Part shown: positions 52,501 to 64,000 of the stretch, one piece after another
Layout: each line of letters starts with the position of its first letter
Position numbering within the stretch: position 1 is the stretch's first letter
Assembly: GCA_034670405.1 (NCBI GenBank)
Contig: JAXDDX010000002.1
Coordinates: forward strand, 9,052,501-9,116,500
Length of the DNA stretch: 64,000 bases
Direction of reading: 5' to 3'
From: Hoplostethus atlanticus
Taxonomy: Eukaryota > Chordata > Actinopteri > Trachichthyiformes > Trachichthyidae
The notes under the pieces: generated by a model
The model's input: the letters and a program-made list of their open reading frames with translations, nothing else
Database searches by the model: none
What the model was told of the DNA's origin: nothing
Made by a program: the position numbers and the translations under genes

Positions 52501-55500
52501 TAGCGGATCTTATTACACTGTTTTGGAAGTATACTGAAGTATCCGATTAGGACAAATGTTTGAATATAAGATTTCTGCTCTAATAGGTTGCTACTGTGTC
52601 GGAAAGATCCCGTATAATGGAGCTGGAGAGGGACCTCTCGCTGCGAACCAGAGAGGTAGCTGACCTACGGCTGCGTCTCGAGTCCCAGCAAGGCTCTGAG
52701 GGCTCAGACTCTACTCTTTCTCCCCTTCTGGAAGAGATAAACTTGCTGAGGGATCAGTTGGCCTCTCAGGACGCTAAGCAGCAGGAGGAGCTGGTGAAAT
52801 ACAAGGAGAAGCTGGAAGCTGAAGAAAAGACCCACAGTGAGGCAATTGCCCAGCTTCAGGCTACATCCATTAAGCTCTCTGGTGACAATGAGCAGTTACA
52901 AATGCGCCTGAGCCAGGCTGAGAAGGAGAAGGCAGACATTATTGAACTGTGGCGTTCCAAGCTAGAATCTGCCATTGCCTCTCACCAGCAAGCCATGGAG
53001 GAGCTGAAGTTGACGTTCAGCAAAGGCGCAGGTGCCCAGACAACAGAGCTAGTGGAGACCAAGAGTACCCTTGAGAGGCTAAAGGTGGAGCACAAGTTCG
53101 CTCTGGAGGATGCAGGAGCCAGACATGAAGCTCATACCACAGTTTGGGCTCAGGAAACAGAGGCACTGAAGGCACAGCTATTGTCTTTGACTGAGGAGAA
53201 AGAGCGACTGGAGGAGTCCCTACGGTCCAGTGTTGAGAGTGCTGAGGAGCAGCACCTTGTGGAGATGGAAGATGTGCTGGGAAAGCTGCATGCTGCTGAA
53301 ATAAAAGTAAAGGAGCTTGAGGAGAAAGAGGGAAACTTAGTCCAACAGGCCCAGGACAAGGACAGAGAAACCAAAGAGCAGATGGCAGCAATGGAGGCTC
53401 TGCACTCCAAGGAAGCTCAAGGTAACCAGGAGCTCAAGACCCTGAAGACTCATTTAGAGGAGGTCCAGAACCAGGCAAACTCACAGGGTGTCAAGGTGGG
53501 TCCTTATTCACTTCCTGTCCATTGTCATATTGTGTTTTAATCTCTTATGAAGTCCCTATTTCTTCTGTTGAACTGAACTTAGTAATCTATTTCTATTTTC
53601 TATCTATCTATCTATTTCTATTCAATCTATTTTTGTTTTGGTTTTCCATACTTATGATTCTTCACTGTTTGCTTTTCATCTTTTGCTGTTCTCCCTGACC
53701 TTGAATGTGCTGTAGGTCAGTGAGTTGAGCTCGCTATTGGAGGGCCGACAGCAGGAGCTCCTCTCCTTACAGCAGGGTCTGACCACTATACAGCAGGAGA
53801 AGGACTCCCTGGAGCAGGAGCTCAGAGGCCTGGTGAGGCTTATGACTTATGAAATGTAGAAACTTTTTCCCACAATGTGACATGTTTACAATTTTATTTG
53901 GTTATGGGACACTTGACACTTGACCCTTAAAAAGAATTGTCACTGAAAGATTGTCATCATAAATTACTAACCACTTCATGGCATTTGGTTTACAATTTGC
54001 AGACACGCCACCTTTATCATTGTGAATTGAGTTGGAGTAAAATGTTTTGAAATATCAGCACCTGATATCTGTAATGGTGGTTAGGCTGTGGAGCCTAAAA
54101 TTGAGCCCTGTATTTCATTTGATGTGCTCTATTACTATCTGGTACAGAAAACCTAACCTGCATAAAGGTGATGCCAGTTTTGTTTTTCTGTAGAAACAAC
54201 AGTTGGCTGAAAGCACAGAGGAGCAGACTAAATCAGCGCAAACTATGCAAGGTAAATGATGTCTACTTTTTCTGCCAGTCAAATGTTAGTCTTATGATGA
54301 TGCTATTATCTTCTCTGAGTCTATAGTGCTGCTATTTTCTGACTATTGCTGACAATATTCTGTTGATTGGGTTTTCGGGATATTAACTCTTGCAACAATT
54401 TTCTTTTTGCAGAAATGCTTGAGAAGCTCAGTAAGAAGGAAGAGCAATGCACATCCCTTGCCACCGAATCGGAGTCTCTTAGAAGTCAACTTTCAGGTGA
54501 GAACAATGGCTAGCACTGCAATCATTTGTATGTTAAATGTTTATTTTTGTAATATGGTTAAGTAAGTGCTGTAGTATCAGAAAATGTATGTAAATGTAAG
54601 CAAATTTGTATGTAAAATTCAGTATGGTAAAATAACTATGCAATGATAAAGCAAAAGATAAATTAAAATTTTGGCATGTTTTTTTCTGTATGACTATAAC
54701 AACCTGATGACCTTAACAAAATTATCTCATCTTTACTTAGGGCTGGAAAGGAAGCTAAATGCTGGAGATGAAAAGCTTGAGCAGCTTACGAAGGACAAGG
54801 CCAAGCTGGAAAGTGATATTTCAGACATGGTGAAGTCATCGGGAGATAGTTCAGTACAGCTGACCAAAATGAATGAAGACCTCACACAGAAAGAAAGGTA
54901 TCATTTTTTGTGTTACTCTACATTAGTTGCTGATGCACATTAATGTAAACAAAATCAATATGTAATCTGAGAAGATGTAATTTGTTGTCTTGGAAGTTTA
55001 TCTCTTCTGTGCAAGTTTTTATTTATTTATTTTTTTTATCTGACGATTCTGCAACAGTTACGTCACTTCTCCTCTGTCCTATCATTCAGGAGGATTGAGG
55101 AGTTGCAGAATTACCTGGCAGAAGAGAAGGAGCAGGTAGCACACTCAAATGAACAACTCCAGCAAGAACTGTCCCGTAAAGACCAGGAGCTGAAAGAGAT
55201 TAAAGATCGGTATCAGTCTCAAATAAACAGCCTTCAGGAGAAGATTGATAACTTGGTGAGTTGACAACTAGGTGAAGTATGTGCTGGTCTTTTCCCACAA
55301 GTTCTTAGGTTATTTGTGGTGACAAGCCAGGGTGGGCACGATATACAGTATTGTTTTGGTGTTGTATGTTGTGTGTCTTGGACCCCAAGAAGACTACCTG
55401 TTGCTTTAGGAGACAGCTAATGGGGACCCTAATAAACTATCTAACAGTGGAGCATTGGAAAAGACTGTTTGCATGCAAGATGGGAAACACTGTTGATGTG

Positions 55501-57199
55501 TTTATTGTAGCAGTTATGGAAACTTATTTGTGATGGGTCTCTCATTCAATCACTGACTGCCCCCTTCCAAACAAGTAGATAATTTCTGTGATTAGTTATT
55601 GTCTTTCTTATTTCCCATTGTCTAGGAGAAGAATGTGCAACAAGGTGAGACCTTGGTTAAGGAGCTGAAGGCTTCACAAGAGAAGGCCTTCTCTCAGGCT
55701 TCCGAGCTCCATGTGAAGGAACTCGAGAGCTGCAGGGTCAGATTGACAAGGCGAAGAAGGAGGCCTGCTCCTCCATGGATAGAACCCAGGAGCTGGAGAA
55801 GTTGGTGTCTGAGCTGCAGCCATACAAGGAACAGGCTCAGGTGAGCACCAGCCCGCAGATTTGCAAATGGGTCATTTCAATCACCATGTTTTGAAGTTTC
55901 TGGAAGTAACTGGTTTAATGTGAAAATATTGTCTTATGGTCATGCTGATCAGTGTGTGGTTATTAGTGTTTTAGTAATTTCACTAGTATTGTTTCTTTGA
56001 TGAAAATGATTAGGTAAAAATAAGTGACCTACCCATTTGTACATTTTTTTTCTCGTTCTATATTAAATTATATTGAGGTTTGATTTTGGCCATTAGGGAC
56101 ATGTATTAACATAAGGACAGTGGGATTAGGATGTATTGAAGTATTGACACAGTGCAATACAGAAGCATTCAATTTCAAATTGATAATGATTTTTGTCTCC
56201 ATGTAACAAACAACAGTGTTTTCTGCATATTATTAACTTTGGTTACTTTTTCAATCTGAATTGCTATCTCAGATTATTTCTGATGAGTTCCTCACATGCC
56301 TTAACATTATGGCTAATAACCAGTTTTGTTATATTCACCTTTTCTATCTATATTGGATGGTGCTACAGGCTACTTTGAATGCAAGGGTACACATGATAAA
56401 GCTATGACTTTGGGCTACATTTTAGATAATGAATGGTTGTGGAGGGGAAAGCTGATAAATGGATACATTTAACTAACAAATTTTCTTCTGGCTGATCAAC
56501 ATAACCTGATTTAATCCAACTCCAGTGTATCATTAAATTTAAGTTGGATCGGATCAGTGACCACTTACAAACATGTTTATCAGCCATTCATTTCAATTAT
56601 CCTTCATATTGCATTGAGTGAAACAGGCTTTAGCTGTGTACTCCTGTTAACACTTTTTTTCCCCCCAGACTGATATTTCATTTTGGTAGAACATTTTCAC
56701 TTTTTACCACGCATGTCCCCATAAAAATTCCGTAACTCCGTATAGGTTCCACAGCAAACTACATCAGCTGTCCCAGGGATCCATAGTCAACACTGGCATT
56801 CAGACTTTTTTATGACTCCCCATTCACTTCCACTCATTTTGAAAACCAACGTTGATGCGGAGCTGGACAATAATAAGTTGTATATGTATATGTGTCCATA
56901 AATTGGTCATAACATAATAACAGCTGCCATTAGTCTGTTTGTTTACATGCCAATCACATACCTGAATCTGAATATCCACATTTGTCTTAGCATTTCTGTA
57001 GTTCATGTTTTCATCAGAAGTATGAAAGTAAGAGTGCTGATGTGAAAATGTTCAACCTTACATTTTGAAGATCAAGGTGGTGTAAGCTGTAGTGTCATCT
57101 TTTGCCATTTTTTAATGCTTTTGCAGCTTAACTTTCCCATTTGCATATTATTTTTGTCTATATCTGCTTGGTTTATTTATGGATTCATCTTACTTTTTT

Positions 57200-57238
<39 letters not shown>

Positions 57239-60200
57239 CCCTTTTTTCTTTCAACTTTATTTCCCCAGTGTCTTTCTGCTGAGCTTGATTCCTCCAAGCA
57301 TGATGTTGAACGGTTGTCCGAAAATATGGAAAAGCAGATACTAGATCTGGAGCATGTGTGTAAGGAAAGTGAGGATGTTAAAGCTCAGAAAGGCAGACTG
57401 GAGAAGCAACTTTCAGATGTACAGACCAAGCTGTCTGCCCTTGAGGTTAGTCACCAGGAGCTATCACTCAAGAATGAAGAACTGCTGATGACAAGAGACA
57501 AGCTTTCAAAATGTCAAGAGGAGCAACTCGCCAACAACAAACATTTAGATGGAGAAAGAATTTCATTGAACAAGGAGTTGGAGAAGCTCAAAAATGTTCT
57601 TCAAGAAGTACAGACTGAAAACAAAAACCTGAAGCATTCTGAAGGTGAACACCAAGCCAAAATTGAGGCGCTTCAAAGAGAAAACACAGAAAAGAATGAG
57701 ACACTCTTGAAGTGTCATCAGGACATCCAGCATCTTGAGGTTAAGAAGAAGCAACTTGTTGAGGATTATGAAAATGCTTGCAAAGAGAGGAATAGATTTG
57801 AGGAGGAGCTCAGTGAAAGCAGGTCGACGTTGACATCTGAGAAGGACAACTTAGTTTTGGAGAGAGATGCTGCCAGAAACGTAAAGAAATCTCTTGATGC
57901 AAAGAATGCTGAGTTGCAGACAAAAATTAAATCCTTGAACTTGGAAAAAGAAGATCTCACAATGAAGAATACCCAGCTGCAAGCCCTCACAGAAACATTG
58001 ACAAAAGAGAAGGTTGAGATGTCCACTCAAATCAGTGCTGCCATTTTGGACAAGAAAAGCCTCGAGGTAATCAATACAGAGCTCCAGAATCATCTTAACG
58101 CCACCAAAAAGGATCTTGAGAATTCGGCTCGTGATTGTAAAGAGCATAAGGCCTCAAAAATGAGCTTGGCCAAGATGCTGGAAGAGTTCAAGACAAGCAG
58201 CCAGGTTACTGATTCTGAAAGGCTTCACCTTCTGCAGGAGAAGGAGGACTTGCTTGCTTTCCAAAGAAAGGTCTGTTCTGAGAAAGAGGAGCTTGTTAAA
58301 GAGAGAGAGGAATTTAAGGAGAAACTTCAGAGCTCAACAGAACAATTGTCTCAATCAAAGGAGAAAGTTGAAGAATTATTGTCCTCTTTTGAGCAAGAAA
58401 AGCAAGCATTTCACCTCCAGAATGTTGAAACTGAGATAGCCCTACATGGTATAAGGAAAGAGAAGATGACCCTGGAATCAGCACTAGAGCAGCAAAAGAT
58501 GGATTATGAGCGTCTGATACACGAGCAGGGAGAATTAGAAGAGAAGCAAACAAAAGCAATATCTGAGAAAACTGTTCTTTCTCATGAGCGAGATAAGCTA
58601 GCTAGTGATGTCCGTACAATGAAGGACCAGTTAGACAGTTATTCCAAAGCTAATGATGACCTTATTCAGGAAAAGTCCAATTTAACAGTAATGCTGGAGG
58701 ACTCCAAACGGAAAAAAGACGAGGTTGAAGCTGAGAGGACTTCTTTGAAACGAGACATGGGTGACCTACAAAAACAACTGCAGAAGCTTCACTCTGATGT
58801 TGAAATTCTTGAAAAGGGCAAAACTGAACTTTCTCAAGAGCGCAATACACTAAAAATTAATTTTGAGCAAGTTAATGTGGAACTTTTACAACAAGTTGAT
58901 AACCTTACCAAAGATCGTGACCAACTACAATCAGAGCAGACTGAGGTTGACAAAAATATGCAGTCCTTGCAGAAAGAGAAACAAGGTCTGCTTCAACAGA
59001 TCCAGCAATTAAAGAGCCAGACAGAAACAATGTCAGAGGCCAAAAGTCTTCTTGAGACCCAGCTTCAGGCTGAAACTGTTGAACGTAATAAAGTGACCTC
59101 TATCAAGGATGGTCTCTCCAAAGAGATTGAAGAGCTACAGAAAAAGTTGTTCACACTGACACAGGAAAATGCTGAGATTTCTACTAACCTTAAGAATACT
59201 GACGAGGAAAAGAAATCTTATATTACAGACGTGGAGGCATTGAGCACACAACTGAAGCAGAGAGAGCAAGAAAAAAGTCAGTTGTCAGGAGATGAAGAAC
59301 GGTTATCATCTAAGCTTGAGGAGATGGGCAAACAAATTACTTTCCTGACTACAGAGAAGGAGGAGCTTTTAGCTGTACAATGCAGGTTGGAGCAGGACAT
59401 TTCATCTCTCCGCAGTAGCCAAGAAATTTGTGATGGGGAACATTCAAGGCTCCTTGGGGAGTTGGAGAAGCTGCAAGCTACCCAGGAACAACTAGAGGTT
59501 GATGCCAAGGCCCTACAAAATGACAAAGAACTTACAGAAAAACAATACAAGGCTGCCATTGAGGAGGCATCAGCTTCTGCCATGGTGAGGGAAGAAATTT
59601 CCTCCAACGTGGCAAACTTAAGAGCTCAGAGGGATGCCCTGCAAATGGAGAGAGATGAAGTCACCCAGCAAGTCACACAGCTTGAGTCCCAACTCAAAAA
59701 TGCTCTTTCTAAGCAGCTTGAGGTATTCCCGTAGTAACAATTGCTGACACTCACCCACACATTAGAATGGCTGTGGCTATGTTGCCTTCTCACTGCATGC
59801 CTGCTGGTTTGTCTTTTCTTCCCACTTTCCTTATTCATATCTAATTTTTCATCTTCCATTTACTAACTGCTGTTTATTGCCTCTAGCACCCAGCTTTTAT
59901 GTGTAAAATGCTTTTTTCCTGTGGATTTATAACGTGATACAACATTAGGATCCATTCTTCAGGGTTATATCATTATGAAGGTCTGAGCTAAGGTCACGTC
60001 TACGAACCATCGAATGGTGTTCATATTTTGATTCCTTAATTATTTTTGACAGTCTTATTTTAAATGCTACATGGGGGGTTTTCTCACTAAAAACATATTG
60101 CTGTGAAAAAAAATTTGATCGCACATTCTAATGTTAGGAGAAAAGAACAACAGTAGCTCTTAGAAACTGTAGCCTCAATCTACTTTGTGGTGTTATTTTG

Positions 60201-63200
60201 CGTTTTTGCAAAATCCCTTCGAGTAGACTGGTAAGTTACACATCAAAAGTAGTGGGGAGGGAAATATTTAACTGTCAATACAAAGCAGCTCACAGAGGCT
60301 ATGAAAAGGAGCAAACATGGTTTCTATCACTATTCATTCAGGCTTTGATATGATTTGACAAAATCCTACACAGATTGCCTGCAAAAGATTACCACTAACT
60401 CTTTTTTGCTCATCAATTTAATGGGTAATACTCAATATCCGTTCTGAGGCCACAGGTTTTCAAGCATTTTACAGTATTTCTTTCTGGTTTAATATTCTTA
60501 ACTCATAGAATTTCATAGAACTGGGATTGGGCCTATAGTAGCACAATCTACTGCAAGAATGATGTCTAACACACAAAGCATGCAATTTAATTTTTTTCAC
60601 AGTAGAAAAACATGAGATGTACCTTCATTTGACTGAGGTTAAGGTTGGCGTTATGATTAGCTTCATCAAATGATCTGCAAATCTCTTAATCAGGATACAA
60701 TAAGAACATACAATACAATAACAACTTAATATGAAATTATTTTTCTTATGAAACATCCCTCGTCACTGTCTAGGCTGCAGAGGCCACTGGAAAAACTGCT
60801 GATGCCCTAGAACAACTGACAAAAGAGAAAGTCTGTCTGCTGCAGGAGAAGAATGAAGCCCAGGCTTTGCTGGAGAAGCTCCAGAGTTCCAAGCAGGAGA
60901 TGGAGACTCAGGTAAGAGCAGTACCAATCTTTCTCTAGGGCTGAAATGTAAGCAAGCAGAGGTTTTTGCAGAGAAGGGAAGGTTTTGAAGTGGCTTTCAT
61001 GAGTGGTGTGACTAAGAAACTTGTATTGTAAGTGTATTGTCGATTTGTTAAGTGGCTTTTCAATATATATAAGAGAAAAAGGGTGGAGTCAAATCTTTGG
61101 TTAAGTAGGTCGACTTACATCTACAAGACACATATCCCAGAGCCTAGCATAACCGGCACCACCAACCTTAGACCCTCGGTGAAGACAAAGAAAAACTCCT
61201 GTTAAAACCTTATTAGGAAAAGAAACTGAAGAAACCTTGAGTGGGGCAATTCAAGGAGGGATCCCGCACCAGGGCGACTGAAGGTGCGATAGGTGCCAGG
61301 AAAAAAACAATAAAATGGGCAATAAGTTGGACAGTTACAATGAGATATGAAGAAGGACAAAGAGAAACATAATGAGGCAGAAAGGGGACTTCGGTCAGCT
61401 AGGGTCAGCACCTGTGTCCACTACCAGGTAAGATAACAGAAAGATGGGAATTTGTTGTAAATAACTTTATGCTATCACTGGTTTAGCTGGAATTGTTGAA
61501 GAAACAGAATACCAAGTACCAAGGAGATCTGCATGTATCCAAGGAGCAGCTGGGTTCAGAAGCTCAGAGGATCAAGAGTCTGTGCCAGGAAATGTGAGTA
61601 TATCCTTCATTTAAGCTTTAAGTACAACTGAAAACTATCAGACATTATTTGCATTGTGTATTGTGATGAGTGGATTAAGTCTCTTGAGGCATGGAACAAG
61701 GTTTTTATTGATCTTAGTTTTTATTGTTTCACAAGCATTACTTCTGCCTCCAAGTGTCTTTTCCATGAGTTGTCCTTGTTCCTTAGATAATGTTAATATT
61801 TGTGTGTGTTCAGCGAGGAGCTTAAAGAAGAAAGGTCTATGAAGTCCCAATCTGTACAAGTCCTGCAGGAGGAGAACAACCGGCTGACTCAGGAGCTTGA
61901 CAACAAGCACAAGGACAAGAGTGGCCTTGTGAAGGTACAGCACTTTACCTCTCTATTTCCTTCCAGAACATTCAAAACATTTTGCTGATATGAAAGTATA
62001 AAGTATTTTAGGTGAAAATGTTTTTGTTTGTTTTTTGTTTGTTTTTTGTTTGTTTTTTTCCCCCTAGCTGAAGGACGAGCACTCAAAGCTCAAAAAACAG
62101 TTGGTAGAGTTGAAGCAAAGGTAAGGGAATGTGTGGTCATTTTGTGATGCAGGTGTTGGCAGTGTCTCAGCACTAAAAACACAAAAACATACAGCACTAA
62201 GGAATTTGTTTGTTGTCCAAATTCAGAGCTCATGCATCTTGTAAAACATGAATGTGTTTGTCTGGCTTTTGTTAATATGCAGTGCAGTTATAATAGTGTA
62301 TTGCATGTTAATGTTGTTTTTTCCTTCAAAGCCTGCCAAATAATGCCTTCAGGTATTCCACGCCTTTAACGTTGCATCATGTCAGTCATTATAATGGATG
62401 TTAAAGACACTTAATGCTAATGATTTATTAACTACAGTGAGATCAATAAGTTTTGGGACAAAGAAGCTTTTTTAAAAATGTACTCTATACTCCAAATGTT
62501 TGATTTGAAATCGAACAGATAATATGAGGTTAAACTATCGATTGTCAGCTTTTGTTAGAGGGTATTTGTATAAATATTGGTTTCACTATTTAGAAATGAC
62601 AAGAAACATGGTAGAAGTGTTATGGTTTGGGCATGTATAGCTGCTACTGGAAATGGCTCATTTCTCTTCATTCATGATGTAACTACTGACTTGAGTAGCA
62701 GAATGGATTCTAGCACTGGCAGTGTCAGACAGTTGCCACCACTTTCCAGACATGTTGACAGACACCAGTGGCAGACTCGAAAGGCTAATCAAGACTAGAC
62801 ATTAACAGCTCTTTCATGCTGCACTGATGATGCAACAAAACACACCTGACTAATCAGAAACACCTGTCGAGACAATTGTCCCAATAAATATTGTCCCATG
62901 AAATAGGGTAACATGTATAAAAGCTGTTGTTATTTCTAAATAGTAAGATCATTTTTATATATATACCCTTAAATAAAAACTGACACTCTGAAATCAAACA
63001 AATAATACAGGTTAAAGTACAAAGTTATGATTAAAAGAAAAAGCAGTCCCAACCAACCTGCTTAGCATTTTAACTCCTGCTTTTACGCGTCATTTTATTT
63101 CATTGTATTCTGATCCTCCTACTTCATTTCCGCATTCTCATTGTAATGTTTTTTTATTTAGTAAATGTCTCCATGAATTTGGGTCAAAATGGCCCAAATG

Positions 63201-63939
63201 CTAAGTTAAACGGTTGGAAATTTGGGGCAAATTTGTCTCTGCCTAGAAGCTTTTATTAAGAGTGATTGTATACTTCTGCCATTTAGTGAGGTACTTTGTA
63301 TTTGATAGTGAGAGCACCTTGAAGAAGGAGTTGGACAAGGAAAAAGCCATGTTCCAACAGTCCATCCATAAAAACAGTGCCTTAATCTCAGAGAAGGACA
63401 AGGAGCTGGAGACCCAGAAGAGAGAGGTGAGAATTGTGTGTTGGCACTCTTACTCACAGTAAGAGCCTGTAGTCTTTTTGCTGGAAAACAAGTAATCTGT
63501 TTTCTCCAAGAAAATCAAAACATTTTGTCAGCATTGAAGAGTATTTTGTTTCCTACACAGCTAGCTGTATTGCATGGGAAAAGTGCCACAGTCAAGACGC
63601 TGCAGGGTACTATCCAGTCCTTAGAGAAGGACAAGGCTCGTCTCCAGGAGCATGTTCAGAGCCTGGAGAAGGACCTGGCTGCAGGGCCCGACACCATCCA
63701 CAAGTCCTCAGGTAGTACCTGGCTTAACTCATGCCTACAACTAGTAGATCTGGTGGCTCCATGCGTGCCTTGCCATGAGGTGGCCTGATCGCAAGCAAGG
63801 GTCTCTATTTTCTCTATTTTCTAATATAAGAAATATTAATTGAGGCCTTAATGTTACCCTTTACTGGATGTAATGTCATTTTCTAGGTGATACAGTTGTG
63901 GACCAGTTGAGAGAGGACAAGGAGACTGCAGAGAGTCAG
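43420..63939 (+). CDS. clip1: clip1, CAP-Gly linker protein 1 (CLIP-170), 3' end off window
   Basis: CLIP-170 is a microtubule plus-end tracking protein. Coding exons: 43420-43507, 44395-44945, 46052-46176, 46288-46504, 46685-46882, 47762-47853, 48157-48217, 51161-51265, 52587-53495, 53716-53832, 54194-54251, 54413-54496, 54741-54897, 55090-55255, 55626-55840, 57269-59722, 60774-60911, 61487-61593, 61814-61934, 62068-62120, 63309-63426, 63561-63711, 63887-63939. The start [15 protein letters not shown] matches human MSMLKPSGLKAPTKI. CAP-Gly 1 is at residues 59-124 (GKNDG at 95-99) and CAP-Gly 2 at about 214-280 (GKNDG at 245-249), separated and followed by serine-rich linkers; [21 protein letters not shown] then opens a very long coiled coil. 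The window holds about 2,110 codons, already far more than human's 1,438, mainly from one giant exon. The exon at 55626-55840 has a one-base frame break. The C-terminal zinc knuckles lie beyond the right edge. Confidence 0.95.
45125..45370 (+). mobile_element. tRNA-derived SINE, plus strand, degenerate
   Basis: GTCGGTGGTATAATCTC then GGGTTTGATTCC resemble A and B boxes; CCTTGAGCAAGGCACTGATT about 130 bases on is the same tail type as in the SINE at 13.6 kb, in the opposite orientation. It lies in the clip1 intron between the two CAP-Gly exons. Confidence 0.6.
48218..51160 (+). other. clip1: clip1 intron upstream of the 35-residue cassette exon
   Basis: A 2.9-kb non-coding intron with a G-rich simple repeat near 48,950 and CA/CU-rich tracts approaching the cassette exon ((CA)n around 51,036-51,058). 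Human CLIP1 also has an 11-residue alternative exon; I could not identify its counterpart here. Confidence 0.5.
48950..48994 (+). repeat. poly-G run with (GGTTT) repeats
   Basis: A run of about 16 G (with one A interruption) is followed by GGGGGTTTGGTGGTTTGGTGG repeats in a clip1 intron. This is a G-rich simple repeat with possible G-quadruplex potential. Confidence 0.75.
51161..51265 (+). other. clip1: 35-residue cassette exon of clip1
   Basis: This exon is exactly 105 bases, phase 0 at both ends, and encodes [20 protein letters not shown] and then [15 protein letters not shown]. This is the 35-residue block that distinguishes known human CLIP-170 isoforms. Skipping it keeps the frame (GDLE joined to VATVSE). 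It sits between two large introns (2.9 and 1.3 kb) and is preceded by CU-rich tracts (TCTCCCTCTCTG, TCTTCCTCTCCC) of the kind bound by PTB-family regulators. Confidence 0.8.
53594..53620 (+). repeat. (CTAT)n microsatellite
   Basis: About five CTAT units lie in the clip1 intron after the exon ending at 53,495, within a T-rich stretch. Confidence 0.8.
55626..55840 (+). pseudogene. clip1: clip1 exon with internal one-base frame break
   Basis: The exon is 215 bases although both flanking junctions are phase 0. Its first part reads [17 protein letters not shown], coiled coil in frame; from about 55,727 the coiled coil continues only in the other frame ([35 protein letters not shown]). The switch lies in CTCGAGAGCTGCAG at 55722-55735, where one base appears to be missing. 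Taken literally, translation would run into a stop early in the next exon. A sequencing or assembly error is the simplest explanation; the exon as such is real. The gene as a whole is not called a pseudogene. Confidence 0.8.
55841..57268 (+). other. clip1: clip1 intron before the giant exon
   Basis: A 1.4-kb AT-rich intron with no recognisable gene or element except the (AT)n tract at its 3' end. The pyrimidine tract before the acceptor is long and T-rich. Confidence 0.5.
57208..57234 (+). repeat. (AT)n microsatellite before the clip1 giant exon
   Basis: About 13 AT dinucleotides lie 35 bases upstream of the giant exon acceptor, between two T-rich tracts. Length variation here could affect the pyrimidine tract environment of that exon. 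Confidence 0.85.
57269..59722 (+). other. clip1: giant 2,454-base clip1 coiled-coil exon
   Basis: A single exon encodes 818 residues with no stop, phase 0 at both ends (acceptor TTTCCCCAG at 57,268; donor GAG|gtattc at 59,723). The sequence is continuous heptad coiled coil rich in K, E, Q and L, for example [36 protein letters not shown] and [20 protein letters not shown]. Because it is frame-neutral it can be skipped without a frame change. The reference human isoforms I know lack a block of this size here. Confidence 0.85.
59723..60773 (+). other. clip1: clip1 intron after the giant exon
   Basis: A 1.05-kb AT-rich intron. I see no repeats with defined ends and no coding frames. Confidence 0.5.
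61100..61440 (+). repeat. dispersed fish repeat remnant
   Basis: The stretch with GACAAAGAAAAACTCC, AGAAACCTTGAG and GGAGGGATCCC is a pattern I recognise from many teleost genomes as a dispersed repeat, here degenerate. Its class (LTR, DIRS or DNA element) is unclear from this piece. It lies in a clip1 intron. Confidence 0.45.
62440..62925 (+). mobile_element. decayed Tc1-like transposase fragment in clip1 intron
   Basis: About 62577-62700 reads [20 protein letters not shown] and FIHDVT, the conserved catalytic-core neighbourhood of Tc1-like transposases (GGSVMVWGC...). The downstream frame decays quickly, although [16 protein letters not shown] remnants suggest the body continues to about 62,900. 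No intact open frame is left, so the copy is dead. Confidence 0.7.
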
Positions 63940-64000
63940 GTAACATGTCTTTGCTCTTTAAACCAGAATTATCCCAATAATAAAGATAAAGGTCCTGACC

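Noticed and set aside
57179..57268. Hydrophobic N-terminal extension ([14 protein letters not shown]) of the giant clip1 frame
   Set aside because: This is translation of the T-rich and (AT)n intron end before the acceptor at 57,268, not a membrane segment.
57269..59722. Giant clip1 exon as an inserted retro-copy or separate gene
   Set aside because: It has proper acceptor and donor, phase 0 at both ends and continuous coiled coil with the flanking exons, so it belongs to clip1.
1..64000. CRISPR array, bacterial-type operon, or defence or biosynthetic island
   Set aside because: Every gene-bearing region is spliced vertebrate sequence; I saw no regularly spaced repeats and no prokaryotic gene organisation.

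Overview
This is a piece of a vertebrate nuclear genome, most likely a teleost fish. All genes are intron-rich. Proteins read from the exons match vertebrate KNTC1, RSRC2, ZCCHC8 and CLIP1, in the same neighbourhood as human 12q24.31. Introns are compact and hold fish-type repeats: tRNA-derived SINEs with the 'CTTTGGATAAAAGCG' type tail, Tc1/mariner and hAT MITEs, and a LINE 3' remnant. I cannot name the species.

Layout. (1) 91-20,650, minus strand: kntc1, 56 readable coding exons plus one non-coding first exon; its last exons lie off the left edge. (2) 20,650-21,285: short head-to-head promoter. (3) 21,285-27,050, plus strand: rsrc2, complete, 10 coding exons, 411 residues. (4) 27,246-29,545, minus strand: a four-coding-exon gene of 393 residues that I do not recognise, tail-to-tail with rsrc2 and head-to-head with zcchc8. 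(5) 30,102-37,050, plus strand: zcchc8, complete, 14 exons, 746 residues. (6) about 37,190 to beyond 64,000, plus strand: clip1 (CLIP-170), with a 5.9-kb first intron, 23 readable coding exons and its C-terminal exons off the right edge.

The known genes cover three cell functions: the mitotic checkpoint (Rod in the RZZ complex), nuclear RNA processing (RSRC2; ZCCHC8 as scaffold of the NEXT exosome adaptor) and microtubule plus-end tracking (CLIP-170, which with Rod/dynein also acts at kinetochores). I see no operon-like or island-like system; the order is ordinary vertebrate synteny plus one unidentified gene.

Most interesting points: zcchc8 combines an AT-AC U12 intron, a second probable U12 intron and a GC-AG intron; kntc1 has another frame-required GC-AG intron; clip1 has a single 2,454-base exon adding 818 coiled-coil residues, a conserved 35-residue cassette exon, and one exon with a one-base frame break; and a roughly 490-bp element with about 90-bp inverted ends sits in clip1 intron 1. 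Exon boundaries were read by hand from splice signals, frame and homology; for rsrc2, zcchc8 and the unknown gene the exon lengths sum to an exact multiple of three, and in clip1 every exon but one keeps frame.
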